Notes: generated by a model from the letters alone, not told the origin. 22,087 bases of DNA from an uncultured Muribaculaceae bacterium (GCA_910589055.1 CAJURN010000024.1:26574-48660); one strand, 5' to 3'; counted from the stretch's first letter, positions 6,652 through 13,972 are shown. Translations and numbers: made by a program.

Positions 6652-7770
6652 ATGAAAAAAATTATGCTATCCATTCTGGCGGCGTCCGCTATGACCGCCG
6701 TGAGTGCCGTGGCGCAGGCTCCGCAGTATGTCGACGCACGGGAATTGCGAATCGTCAACAAAGGTTTCGACGACACGACAGGCCCCTACACACGCCTTCC
6801 GGCGGTGATGGAGGACAGCGTGCGTCCCGGATTGTGGTATGGCGCCTTGTCATCGGCCGGAATCGGCGTGCGCTTTGCCACAAATTCGTCGAAGATAGGT
6901 GTGCGCTACGACCTGCTGCGCGATTTTCACATGCTCCACATGGCCGACACTGGTACCAAGGGCACCGACATCTACGTGTTTGAGGGCGACTCGGTGTGGC
7001 GCCATGGCAACACAATCCGTCCGGGGTTGAAAAACAAGGAGACCAAGACTGTCGAAGGCGAGTATATGAATCACCTCGACACCACACGAATGACGGAGTA
7101 TATGGTGTATATGCCACTCTACGACGGAGTGACACGCTTTGAAATCCGGGTTGACTCCGGTGCGACAATCACTCCCGGACGTGCCGATCTCATCAGTCCC
7201 AAAGGGCGTATCGTGGCCTATGGCACAAGTATTTTGCAGGGAGGTTGCGCTTCGCGTCCGGGCATGTGCGCAACGAATATAATATCGCGCGAGCTCGACC
7301 GCGAGGTTATCAATCTCGGATTCAGCGGCGAGGGCAAGATGGACTTCTGCATGGCCCGCGCGATGGCTCAGATTCCTGACGTAGACCTTTTCCTGCTTGA
7401 CCCGGTGCCGAACTGCACGCAGATGATGTGCGACACGCTCACTTACGATTTCGTGAAAATCCTGCGCGACGCCCGTCCCGACGTTCCCATCGTGATGGTG
7501 GAAGGCCCGATTTATCCCTATGCCCGTTACGACTCGAACATGGGCAGCTACCTGCCGTCGAAAAACGTTGAGTTCCGCAAGAATTTCGACCGCCTGAAAG
7601 CCGAGAATCCTGAAAACCTCTACTATGTTGATTCAATTGAACTTGACGGTGTAGAGGACGACGGTACGGTAGACGGCATACACCTCACCGACCTCGGTTT
7701 CCGCCACTACGCCGACAAGCTCGTGCCGGTGCTGAAGAATGTATTAGACAATGTAGGCAAGGAAAGGTAA
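6652..7770 (+). CDS. Secreted SGNH/GDSL-family hydrolase
   Basis: A 372-residue exported protein. Residues 1-22 form a signal peptide (KK, hydrophobic core, AVAQA cleavage region). An N-terminal beta-sandwich-like part (about 25-180) precedes a SGNH hydrolase domain (about 183-370), as in SGNH_hydro_N plus SGNH_hydro_3 type proteins. The nucleophile is Ser193 in AYGTSILQGG, block II is NLGFSGEG (221-228), the Asn is in DPVPNC (Asn254), and the Asp/His pair is Asp341 and His344 in DGIHLTD. The Asn block is DPVPN rather than the common GxND. Such enzymes usually deacylate or deacetylate polysaccharides or other esters; the substrate is unknown. The last codons, encoding VGKER, and the TAA stop lie inside the GGCAA repeat region, so the extreme C terminus may be repeat-derived. 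Divergent from lysS and convergent with the nuclease gene. Confidence 0.85.
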   Translation: MKKIMLSILAASAMTAVSAVAQAPQYVDARELRIVNKGFDDTTGPYTRLPAVMEDSVRPGLWYGALSSAGIGVRFATNSSKIGVRYDLLRDFHMLHMADTGTKGTDIYVFEGDSVWRHGNTIRPGLKNKETKTVEGEYMNHLDTTRMTEYMVYMPLYDGVTRFEIRVDSGATITPGRADLISPKGRIVAYGTSILQGGCASRPGMCATNIISRELDREVINLGFSGEGKMDFCMARAMAQIPDVDLFLLDPVPNCTQMMCDTLTYDFVKILRDARPDVPIVMVEGPIYPYARYDSNMGSYLPSKNVEFRKNFDRLKAENPENLYYVDSIELDGVEDDGTVDGIHLTDLGFRHYADKLVPVLKNVLDNVGKER

Positions 7771-7858
7771 AAAAGGCAAAGAAATGTAAAAAGGCAAGAT
7801 AATAGCGGATGAAACTATTACCTTGCCTTTTTACCTTATTTGCCTTTTTGCCTAAAAT
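7756..7858. repeat. GGCAA/TTGCC repeat region at a convergent junction
   Basis: Plus-strand GGCAA or GGTAA units (7756 onwards) run up to a central hairpin, and TTGCC or TTACC units continue to 7852 on the other side. The region is therefore a large imperfect inverted repeat that gives GGCAA motifs at the 3' end of both converging transcripts. About 65 nt around the hairpin (7786-7852) are clearly related to 13877-13943. Confidence 0.8.
7786..7834. terminator. Bidirectional terminator-like hairpin (GGCAAGATAATAG stem)
   Basis: The stem 7786-7805 pairs with 7815-7834 over 20 positions with a single mismatch (7799/7821), closing a 9-nt loop (7806-7814). A-rich and T-rich flanks make it look like an intrinsic terminator for both the rightward SGNH gene and the leftward endonuclease gene. 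The stem sequence is shared with the hairpin at 13879-13919. Confidence 0.7.
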
Positions 7859-7866
7859 CGCCTGTT

Positions 7867-10266
7867 CTACTTCACCAGCACGCGGCGGGAGAAGTCGCCG
7901 GAGACCACGATGTAGAGTCCTGCGGGGAGGACGAAACTGTGGGTGCCTTGGGCGAGACGGTCGTTAACGTAGGTGATGCCGTCAATGCCGTAGATGGCGA
8001 TGTCGGTGTCGGTAGCTGTCTCCACAATGAGTTCGCCGTTGTGGCTGTAAGCATCCCATGTGTGATAGTCGGCATCGGGGAATTCAAGTCCGGAGGTGTA
8101 GTCGCTGATAGTGAGGAAGTCCACGAGCAGGCGCTTACCTTCGGTCTGCTGGAGCTTGACGCGGACATTTCCGGTGGAGAGAAGCGACATGGTGTACTCC
8201 TTGAATTCTTCTCCCACGATGTCGAGCGAGCCAGCCTTGGTGAAGTTTGCTCCGCCGTCGGTGCTTACGAGGACGTCGAGCTTGGCATCGCCGTCGTTGC
8301 GCCATGCGCGGGCAAAGAATTTCAATTGTCTGGCTCCGTGGGGCTTGTCGTGCGCCATGGTGATGGAAGATGCTGTGGTCTTGCCGAAACGTACTGAATG
8401 GTTGCCCATGTACACAGAATCGCTGCTGTTGTTCCATACTCCGGCGTCTTTGAAAATCCATGGTCCCATGTCACCTGTAAAGTCCGGCTTGTCGTAGCTT
8501 CCGGTCTCTCCTGCTTCGAAGTCTTCGACATAGCTTGCGCTTGCGGCCACGGTGGCTGTGGCTGAGGCATCGTCGCTCACGAAGTCGCCGTAGGTTGCGG
8601 TGATGGCGGTGGAGTAGGTGCCCTCGGTGGGAGTGTAGATGCGCATGTACATGCGGTCCTCATCGGGGCTGAGGGTGATTTTATTGTTCCAGTAGTTCTT
8701 GTCGGTGCTGAGCTGGAAGGGAGAATTGACCGAAACGGTGTAGTCGCCTTCCACGTTTTCTGTCTCGATAAGAATCTCGGCGATTTCCGAAGCCACGCCG
8801 GGCATGGTGGAGAAGTCGAGGGTGCCGTCGAAGAGGAAATCAATGCTCGGGAATGGTTCGGCTGTTGTCACGCTCACGGGTTTTGACACGAGAGTAAGCG
8901 AGGACACCGTGTAGGTGTATTCTGTCATGGGCTGGAGACCTGTTACCTCGAAGCTGCCTGCTTTGGCATTTACCTGTCGGGGGTAGCCGGTGAGATAGCC
9001 GTTGGCATCGCTCACTGCCAGGGTGTAGTTGCCGGAAGCATCCTCGTCGCCGATATAGGTCCATACGGCCAGGAATGATTCATCGGAGATTTCGCGTGCT
9101 GGACCTGCGGGAAGTCCGTCGACAACGCTGGCTTTCACATTCACGGTGTTCTTGATGTCATCGGTGCTCACGGTAAGAACGCCTGAGGCAACTCCCTCGG
9201 TGGCCTTGACGAAGCTCACGGTCACGGTGGCGCCGTTCTGCGAGTTTGTGCTTGTGGCGGCGATGGTGGCCGGGGTCACGGAGAATCCTGTTCCGGTGAT
9301 GCTCACGCTCACGTTGCCGGTGGCGTTGGTGGTCTTGACCGTTACCGCGCTGCTGATCGACACGTTTTTGGCCGTGAGTCCGAGGTCGATTGTCGAGCCG
9401 CTCACGGGTTGGTTGATCATCGGCTCTTTCGCGCCGGATGAGGTCCATGTCTGGTCGGCCTTGTCGCCCCAGATGTATTCCACCATTTCGGGATGGTCGA
9501 TGAAGGGGTTGCGGTTGCGCTGGTGGGCGTATACAGCGTCGTTTCGGGTGATTTCCTTCTCGCTCACGGGATCCTGACGGTGCCATTTTAGCAGCAGGTT
9601 GATGGCCCAGGATTTGAAGGCCGGGAAGCTGTTTCCGGCGAGCATGTCGGAATTCCATCCTTTGATTTTATCGTAGTAGCAGGCCGCCATGTAGAAGTAG
9701 CTGCGCGCGAAGTCGCCTTTGTATTCGTCGGCAGGCTCGAAAACCTTTCCGGTGTAGCCCGGGAAAGTGCTTGTGCCGAGCTTACCGAGAGCCTTCACGT
9801 TGCCGTTGGAGGGCAGTGTGGTGCCGTTGGCACATTCGCCGTAGGGGAAGTTGCTGCGCTGGCCGTTTACCTTGCCGTCGGTGGGATATACGTGGAAAGC
9901 GTCGCTCTTCATCGGCGAGCCTTCGCTGAACCAGCTTTTGGGGAAGGAGTGTTCGCGGTTGATGCAGTCGCCTACATACTTGTAGTTGCCGCAATGCTCC
10001 TGTCCTACCGTCCACTCTTTGGTGGAATACATGTCCCACACCTTGCCGTTGGCGCGGACATCGCTGGTTTTGTACACGTCCCAGAGTCCGTCGTAGCCTA
10101 CGTTGGTGTGCGAGCCTACAACGTTGTGCAGTGAAGAAAGAAGATTCTGACCTCCCTTGTTCTCACAAGGGGTGTAATAATTGGCGGGTGCTTCGGCCCA
10201 TGCTGTCGCAGAACCGGCCAAAAACAGACCCGCAAGTGTAACTTTCAGATTCTTGATAAAGTACAT
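7867..10266 (-). CDS. Secreted endonuclease I family protein with Ig/FN3-like domains and T9SS-type tail
   Basis: A 799-residue exported nuclease. Residues 1-24 look like a signal peptide (FIKNLKVTLAGLFLAGSATA). The endonuclease I domain (PF04231 type, about 28-268) carries the metal/catalytic segment NREHSFPKSW (103-112, His106) and FHVYPTDGKVNGQRSN (124-139, His125, Asn134, Arg137), plus HQRNRNPFIDHPE (248-260). A tandem of beta-rich regions follows: an Ig-like stretch (about 288-388), an FN3-like stretch (about 390-475), a further beta stretch (about 480-575) and a jelly-roll-like region (about 578-725). The last 73 residues, with VETATDTDIAIYGIDG and LPAGLYIVVSGDFSRRVLVK, match the pattern of a type A T9SS C-terminal sorting domain. 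It would degrade extracellular DNA or RNA as a released or surface-anchored enzyme. Convergent with the SGNH gene and divergent from the membrane-protein gene. Nuclease family assignment is firm; T9SS export is inferred. Confidence 0.9.
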   Translation of the reverse strand: MYFIKNLKVTLAGLFLAGSATAWAEAPANYYTPCENKGGQNLLSSLHNVVGSHTNVGYDGLWDVYKTSDVRANGKVWDMYSTKEWTVGQEHCGNYKYVGDCINREHSFPKSWFSEGSPMKSDAFHVYPTDGKVNGQRSNFPYGECANGTTLPSNGNVKALGKLGTSTFPGYTGKVFEPADEYKGDFARSYFYMAACYYDKIKGWNSDMLAGNSFPAFKSWAINLLLKWHRQDPVSEKEITRNDAVYAHQRNRNPFIDHPEMVEYIWGDKADQTWTSSGAKEPMINQPVSGSTIDLGLTAKNVSISSAVTVKTTNATGNVSVSITGTGFSVTPATIAATSTNSQNGATVTVSFVKATEGVASGVLTVSTDDIKNTVNVKASVVDGLPAGPAREISDESFLAVWTYIGDEDASGNYTLAVSDANGYLTGYPRQVNAKAGSFEVTGLQPMTEYTYTVSSLTLVSKPVSVTTAEPFPSIDFLFDGTLDFSTMPGVASEIAEILIETENVEGDYTVSVNSPFQLSTDKNYWNNKITLSPDEDRMYMRIYTPTEGTYSTAITATYGDFVSDDASATATVAASASYVEDFEAGETGSYDKPDFTGDMGPWIFKDAGVWNNSSDSVYMGNHSVRFGKTTASSITMAHDKPHGARQLKFFARAWRNDGDAKLDVLVSTDGGANFTKAGSLDIVGEEFKEYTMSLLSTGNVRVKLQQTEGKRLLVDFLTISDYTSGLEFPDADYHTWDAYSHNGELIVETATDTDIAIYGIDGITYVNDRLAQGTHSFVLPAGLYIVVSGDFSRRVLVK

Positions 10267-10425
10267 TGTATTTTTTATATGGTTTTTAGATATGCCGGGA
10301 GAAAAAAGCCTGTAAAGTTACAGTATCATTCGGCAAAATGCAACTGACTGTGGCAATTTTTGACAAAATTTAGTGCGACACAGCGACACTTGGGCGAAAT
10401 ATGTATATATTTGCATCTGCATCCG
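10267..10425. promoter_or_regulatory. Divergent promoter region between nuclease and membrane-protein genes
   Basis: On the plus strand TATATTTG (10406-10413) fits TAnnTTTG and would give a leader of only about 9 nt before the ATG at 10426; no -33 match is seen. On the minus strand TAACTTTA (10313-10320), one base off the consensus, with GTTG 20 nt upstream, could drive the nuclease gene. Confidence 0.4.
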
Positions 10426-11940
10426 ATGAAGAATTGTTTACGACACCGGTTTTTTCAGTTGCTGCCTGCGATAACGCTTGTGGCAATCGGAGTGTGTTTT
10501 GCCGTGGCGTCATATTATGTTCCTCTGATTGGCGATGACCGCCATTATCACGATGCCTTCGTTTATTGGGACACTCCCTGGCGGCAGTGGGCCACGCGCA
10601 TGCACTTCCAGTGGCTCCACAACAATTCCCGGCTCGGCGACATGCTCAATCCTCTGCTGCTCAATCTTATGTCCGCCGGCGTGCGTGCGGTAGCCAACGG
10701 ATTGGCAGTCGCTCTGTTTTTTCTCCTCGCGGGCCGGTGTGCCCATCCTCGTCACGGAACCGCCAGGTTCCGTGACGAGGATGGCGCGGTAAGCGCCCGG
10801 ATGGCGCTTACCGCTCTCATCCTTTTCGCGCTTCCGTGGTCGACCTTGTGGATGGAATTTGTGTGCTTCTTCAACTATGTCTGGGCGTCGGCTCTGATGC
10901 TGCTGTGTCTGTGGCTTATTTTCTGCAAGGGCGCAGGACGGCTGATGTGGCTGCTTGTTCCTTTGTGTTTTATTGCCGGAGGTATGCACGAGGCGCTCGG
11001 CTTGCCTGTGGCTATCGCACTGGGGGCGTGGCTATGTGTGCCCGGAAATTTCCGCTCCATGTCGCCTGTACGGCGGATATGCGTTGCGGCTATCGTAGCC
11101 GGGGCGCTGTTCTCGGTGTCATCGCCTGCCAATCTTGACAGGGCCGGTGTGGACACAGTCCGTGAGCTGGTTATGACGCTCGTCTTCGGTTCGGCTTATT
11201 TCGTTGTGGCGCTCGTTGTGGCGTCAGGATGGTTTGCGTTGCGGCGCCCGGAAATGATGCGTCGTCTGGTGCGTACAGATTGGCTTGTGTATGCGCTTGC
11301 CGCGTTGTTCTCCACTGCTTTTCTGCTGCTTGCGGGATTCGGAGGACGGCCGGGGTGGTTTGCGCAGTTGTTTGCGCTCGTGGCGCTCGCGCGGCTTCCA
11401 TGGCCGTGGCCCTCGGGACGGCTTGCCCGTGGCATGAGTCTGCTGCTTGCGGTTATGGTAATATCCCATGTGGCGGCTTTGGCGTATTGGCAGAAAAAAC
11501 TCGGCTCGGAAACGGCTCGTGTGATAGAACTCTACATCCCTGTATCGTCATCGGACGGTGTGGTATTCTTCGATTACACCCCCGATGAAGACTTGCCGTG
11601 GTATCTTTTCCGCCGCGTCCATGGGGTGCCAGACAGCGACGACGGTAATTATCTTTCGTCGCTTCAATTTGCCTACGGCGACAAGGAAGTTCCCTTGATA
11701 ATTCTGCCCTCCGAGGCATCCGGAATTGATTTCGCCACCTTCACCGGCACGCGTCGCATAGGCCGTGGAATCCTGTCCTCCGCCCCACTTTCGGGTCGTG
11801 TCGATATCTCCGGCCACCCCTCCTATCCACGCATGGGCATAATACTCGACGGCACAACCTACGTAGAGACCGCCTTCACCACCCTCAGCCGCACCCTCTA
11901 CTTCTACTTCCCCCAAGACCCCGACCCCGGCCAAAAGTGA
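10426..11940 (+). CDS. Polytopic membrane protein, DUF6056/GT-C-like
   Basis: A 504-residue integral membrane protein with roughly 9-11 hydrophobic segments between residues 10 and 355, then a soluble C-terminal region (about 356-504). After the first membrane segment come Asp37-Asp38 (PLIGDD) and NNSRLGD (66-72), and further on a GGMHEALG motif (185-192). This layout, an acidic pair in the first external loop followed by many helices, recalls DUF6056-type GT-C glycosyltransferase relatives of Bacteroidota that use lipid-linked sugars. The assignment is from memory of the pattern and no donor is implied. The frame is open back to 10360, but the -7 box at 10406-10413 and the membrane-segment position favour the ATG at 10426. 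Residues 106-130 are encoded by two perfect palindromes (10743-10814) and form a charged loop between two membrane segments, suggesting an insertion. Confidence 0.7.
   Translation: MKNCLRHRFFQLLPAITLVAIGVCFAVASYYVPLIGDDRHYHDAFVYWDTPWRQWATRMHFQWLHNNSRLGDMLNPLLLNLMSAGVRAVANGLAVALFFLLAGRCAHPRHGTARFRDEDGAVSARMALTALILFALPWSTLWMEFVCFFNYVWASALMLLCLWLIFCKGAGRLMWLLVPLCFIAGGMHEALGLPVAIALGAWLCVPGNFRSMSPVRRICVAAIVAGALFSVSSPANLDRAGVDTVRELVMTLVFGSAYFVVALVVASGWFALRRPEMMRRLVRTDWLVYALAALFSTAFLLLAGFGGRPGWFAQLFALVALARLPWPWPSGRLARGMSLLLAVMVISHVAALAYWQKKLGSETARVIELYIPVSSSDGVVFFDYTPDEDLPWYLFRRVHGVPDSDDGNYLSSLQFAYGDKEVPLIILPSEASGIDFATFTGTRRIGRGILSSAPLSGRVDISGHPSYPRMGIILDGTTYVETAFTTLSRTLYFYFPQDPDPGQK
10743..10814 (+). 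repeat. Two adjacent perfect palindromes inside a coding region
   Basis: Hairpin 1 pairs 10743-10761 with 10766-10784: a perfect 19-bp stem with loop gcca. Hairpin 2 pairs 10786-10797 with 10803-10814: a perfect 12-bp stem with loop cggat. One base separates them. Both lie within the membrane-protein gene and keep its frame open, encoding residues 106-130 of an extramembrane loop. Such long perfect stems are not expected from coding constraint and look like REP-type insertions. Confidence 0.9.
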
Positions 11941-11958
11941 GTAATGATAAAATATAAT

Positions 11959-11990
11959 TTTGTATTGTCCCCCGCTTATTTGTAACTTTG
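11959..11990 (+). promoter_or_regulatory. Consensus promoter for DUF3822-rsmD
   Basis: TTTG (11959-11962) and TAACTTTG (11983-11990) match the Bacteroidota -33 and -7 boxes exactly, with a 20-nt spacer. The expected transcription start is near 11994, only about 3 nt before the ATG at 11997, so the message would be nearly leaderless. The box overlaps the alternative TTG start at 11988, which is therefore unlikely to be used. Confidence 0.75.
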
Positions 11991-11996
11991 CAGTTC

Positions 11997-12827
11997 ATGG
12001 CAGATTGCGAGGAAAATAATCAGATACGGCATCCGGCTCATTGGCGGCTTTCGATGATGGCCGAGGACGGGGCTTTGACGGCTGTGGCTCATTCCACGGT
12101 CGAAGACTCGACGCTTATGTGTATTCATCCGGAAATCGACCGCGAGGCCTCTGCGCCGCTGAAGGCGGTTGAGGATGCTGTGTATGCCAATCCGTTGCTG
12201 CTTACTAATTTCGGACGCACGGATGTGGTTTTCCGCAGCGGAGATTTCGCTGTGGTACCGTCGGGACTTGCCGATGATGCCACGGGGTTGGATCTGAGCC
12301 GACAGGACAGGGAGATTCTTCGCGATTCCATCCCTTCGTTGGGGGTGGATGTTGTGTGGAGCGCGGAGAGCGCGTCGTTGAATTTTTTCCGCCGCACCTT
12401 CCACAACGCACGTCTTCATCATCACCTCAGCCCACTCCTGCGCTATTTCAGCCGTCAGACCGACCTCGGAAATTCCGGCAAGATGTATGTCCATTTCAAC
12501 GGCGATTCTACGACGGGTGTCGAAGAGGTTGATGTGGCTGTTTTCGGCACGGGTGGACGTCTGATGTTTGCCAACACCTTTGTGTGCCGGGCAGTGGATG
12601 ATGCCGTGTTCTACATCCTGAGTGCGGCGTCTCTGTCGGGTTTCGACCTGTCTGCGGACAGGATGTTTGTGTGTGGCCGCGCTTCGTCGCGCGATGAGGC
12701 CATGACATCGCTCCGCCGTTTCGCCAATTATGTTATGCCGGTGATTTTCCCGTCGGCCATGCTCAAGGCCGGCCGTGAAGCTGTCAACGCACCATTTCCA
12801 TTGATAATACTTCCATTATGCGAATAA
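11997..12827 (+). CDS. DUF3822 family protein
   Basis: A 276-residue cytosolic protein of unknown biochemical function. It is recognised as DUF3822 by overall sequence character and by its position directly before rsmD, a conserved pairing in Bacteroidota. No signal peptide or membrane segment is seen. HAPHWRLS-like start, then NFFRRTFHNARLHHHLSPLL (residues 128-147) and YVHFNGD (161-167) near the middle, suggest an RNase H/actin-like fold, as proposed for the family, but no catalytic motif stands out. The start is set at the ATG at 11997 because the upstream TTG at 11988 lies inside a perfect -7 box. Its stop overlaps the rsmD start by 10 nt, so the two are translationally coupled. A role linked to ribosome maturation is guilt by association only. 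Confidence 0.72.
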   Translation: MADCEENNQIRHPAHWRLSMMAEDGALTAVAHSTVEDSTLMCIHPEIDREASAPLKAVEDAVYANPLLLTNFGRTDVVFRSGDFAVVPSGLADDATGLDLSRQDREILRDSIPSLGVDVVWSAESASLNFFRRTFHNARLHHHLSPLLRYFSRQTDLGNSGKMYVHFNGDSTTGVEEVDVAVFGTGGRLMFANTFVCRAVDDAVFYILSAASLSGFDLSADRMFVCGRASSRDEAMTSLRRFANYVMPVIFPSAMLKAGREAVNAPFPLIILPLCE

Positions 12828-13351
12828 TACGAGGAAAGTACGGTCGGCGTCGTTTTTCCGTGCCGTCCAACATCACCGCGCGTCCTACCACGGATTTTGC
12901 GCGCGAGAACCTGTTCAACGTTCTTGAAAATACTATTGATTTCGAGGGCAAGTCGGCTCTTGACCTTTTTGCAGGCACCGGTGCCATCAGTTTTGAATTT
13001 CTCTCGCGGGAATGCCGCGACGTGACGGCTGTCGAGAAGGCTCCGACGCAGCAGAAGTTCATGCTCAAGGTGGCTTCGGAACTCGGTGCCGACAATTTCA
13101 CGCTTATCAAGGGCGATGTGCTCCGCTTCATAGCCACGTGCCCGCGGCGCTACGACATTGTTTTTGCCGATCCTCCCTACGATATGCAGGGCTTCGAGGA
13201 AATCCCCTCGCTTGTGCTTGGGTCGTCGCTTGTCGGCGAAGGCTCGGTGTTTATAATCGAGCACTCGAAGAAGCATGATTTCTCGCATCTTCCGGGCTTC
13301 AGCGAGCACCGCGCCTACGGTTCGGTGAATTTTTCAATCTTCCGTCTTTAG
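12818..13351 (+). CDS. rsmD: 16S rRNA (guanine966-N2)-methyltransferase
   Basis: RsmD methylates N2 of G966 in 16S rRNA during 30S assembly, using S-adenosylmethionine. The 177-residue size is close to the usual size. It has the family N-terminal segment IRGKYGRRRF (4-13) and RPTTDFARENLFN (22-34), the SAM-binding motif I DLFAGTGAISFE (49-60), a ribose-binding acidic residue in VEKAP (72-76), and the DPPY catalytic tetrad (118-121) that replaces NPPY. The start overlaps the DUF3822 stop by 10 nt. In many Bacteroidota coaD follows; here it is absent and a small lipoprotein gene comes next. Confidence 0.93.
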   Translation: MRIIRGKYGRRRFSVPSNITARPTTDFARENLFNVLENTIDFEGKSALDLFAGTGAISFEFLSRECRDVTAVEKAPTQQKFMLKVASELGADNFTLIKGDVLRFIATCPRRYDIVFADPPYDMQGFEEIPSLVLGSSLVGEGSVFIIEHSKKHDFSHLPGFSEHRAYGSVNFSIFRL

Positions 13352-13406
13352 GCGATTTGGCAGTTTAAGTTGTTATATATTAAAGTCATTTGAAAAATCC
13401 ATAGTT

Positions 13407-13835
13407 ATGAAAGCAAAATATATAACATTACTCGCTCTGGCCGTGTCCACGCTGTCGCTTACGTCATGTATGGGACTCGGATTCGGAATTGACGACGGAG
13501 TGTATGATTCGGGACCGTATTGGTACGACGGTATCTATTCTCCCGTGTGGGGGCCTTCAACTCCGCCTCCGCCACCCTTTGTCGGAAACGGTCCCGGTTG
13601 GATTGGCGGTGGTCCTGGTTGGAACGGAGGAAATCCCGGCCCGGTGATTCCGCCGTCGCACAAGCCCTCGCAACCGCCCCAGACCCCACCGCCGTCTTCA
13701 TCACCCGGTGCATCGCAGACTCACCGTCCGGCGTTCAATACCACTCCGGCCGGAACCCAGCGTCCCGGAAATAACGGTCTTCCCTCCGGAAACAATACCA
13801 AGCCTGTCCAGCCCCGCGGCAGGAACACGAATTAG
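13407..13835 (+). CDS. Small Pro/Gly/Asn-rich lipoprotein, function unknown
   Basis: A 142-residue protein with a lipoprotein signal: basic MKAK, a hydrophobic core and the lipobox LTSC with Cys21. The mature part is low-complexity: an aromatic stretch near 38-48 (PYWYDGIYSPVW), a poly-Pro run at 52-57, glycine/tryptophan repeats (GPGWIGGGPGWNGGNPGP, 62-79) and a Pro/Ser/Asn/Arg tail. It has no catalytic motif and is probably a disordered periplasmic or outer-membrane-anchored protein. It follows rsmD by 55 nt; no clear -7 box was found in that gap. The stop codon TAG begins a degenerate repeat region. Unlike its neighbours it is poorly constrained in sequence type, and I do not recognise a family. 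The lipoprotein call is good; the role is unknown. Confidence 0.75.
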   Translation: MKAKYITLLALAVSTLSLTSCMGLGFGIDDGVYDSGPYWYDGIYSPVWGPSTPPPPPFVGNGPGWIGGGPGWNGGNPGPVIPPSHKPSQPPQTPPPSSSPGASQTHRPAFNTTPAGTQRPGNNGLPSGNNTKPVQPRGRNTN

Positions 13836-13849
13836 GAGATTATAGCAAG

Positions 13850-13972
13850 CATAGGCAATTATAGGCTATAAGGTAAAGAAAGGCAAGATAATAGCGTCTG
13901 TTACTATTATCTTGCCTTTTTGCCTTTCTTGCCTTATTGCCAAAAAGTTGCCTTTCCTTGCCTGAAATTCGC
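13850..13972. repeat. GGCAA/TTGCC repeat region at a second convergent junction
   Basis: GGCAA-like units on the plus strand (13850-13887) lead to a perfect hairpin. TTGCC units then continue to about 13962, next to the sufS stop, whose TAG reads TAGGCGAA into the repeat. The part 13877-13943 is related to 7786-7852. The genes converge here (the lipoprotein gene rightward, sufS leftward), exactly as at the 7756 copy. Confidence 0.8.
13879..13919. terminator. Bidirectional terminator-like hairpin, perfect 16-bp stem
   Basis: 13879-13894 (AAAGGCAAGATAATAG) is the exact reverse complement of 13904-13919, with a 9-nt loop (13895-13903). A run of T follows on each strand. It would end both the lipoprotein and sufS transcripts. 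Stem and loop length match the hairpin at 7786-7834. Confidence 0.75.

Noticed and set aside
7840..8397. A 185-codon rightward open frame antisense to the nuclease gene
   Set aside because: It is a shadow of the C-terminal beta-domain coding region, with no start context or family match.
10360..10425. Upstream start for the membrane-protein gene
   Set aside because: The extra 22 residues precede the first membrane segment without a clear role, and a -7 box lies inside them.
13352..13406. Promoter for the lipoprotein gene
   Set aside because: The best match (gtcatttg) lacks the TA of the -7 box and has no properly spaced -33 element.
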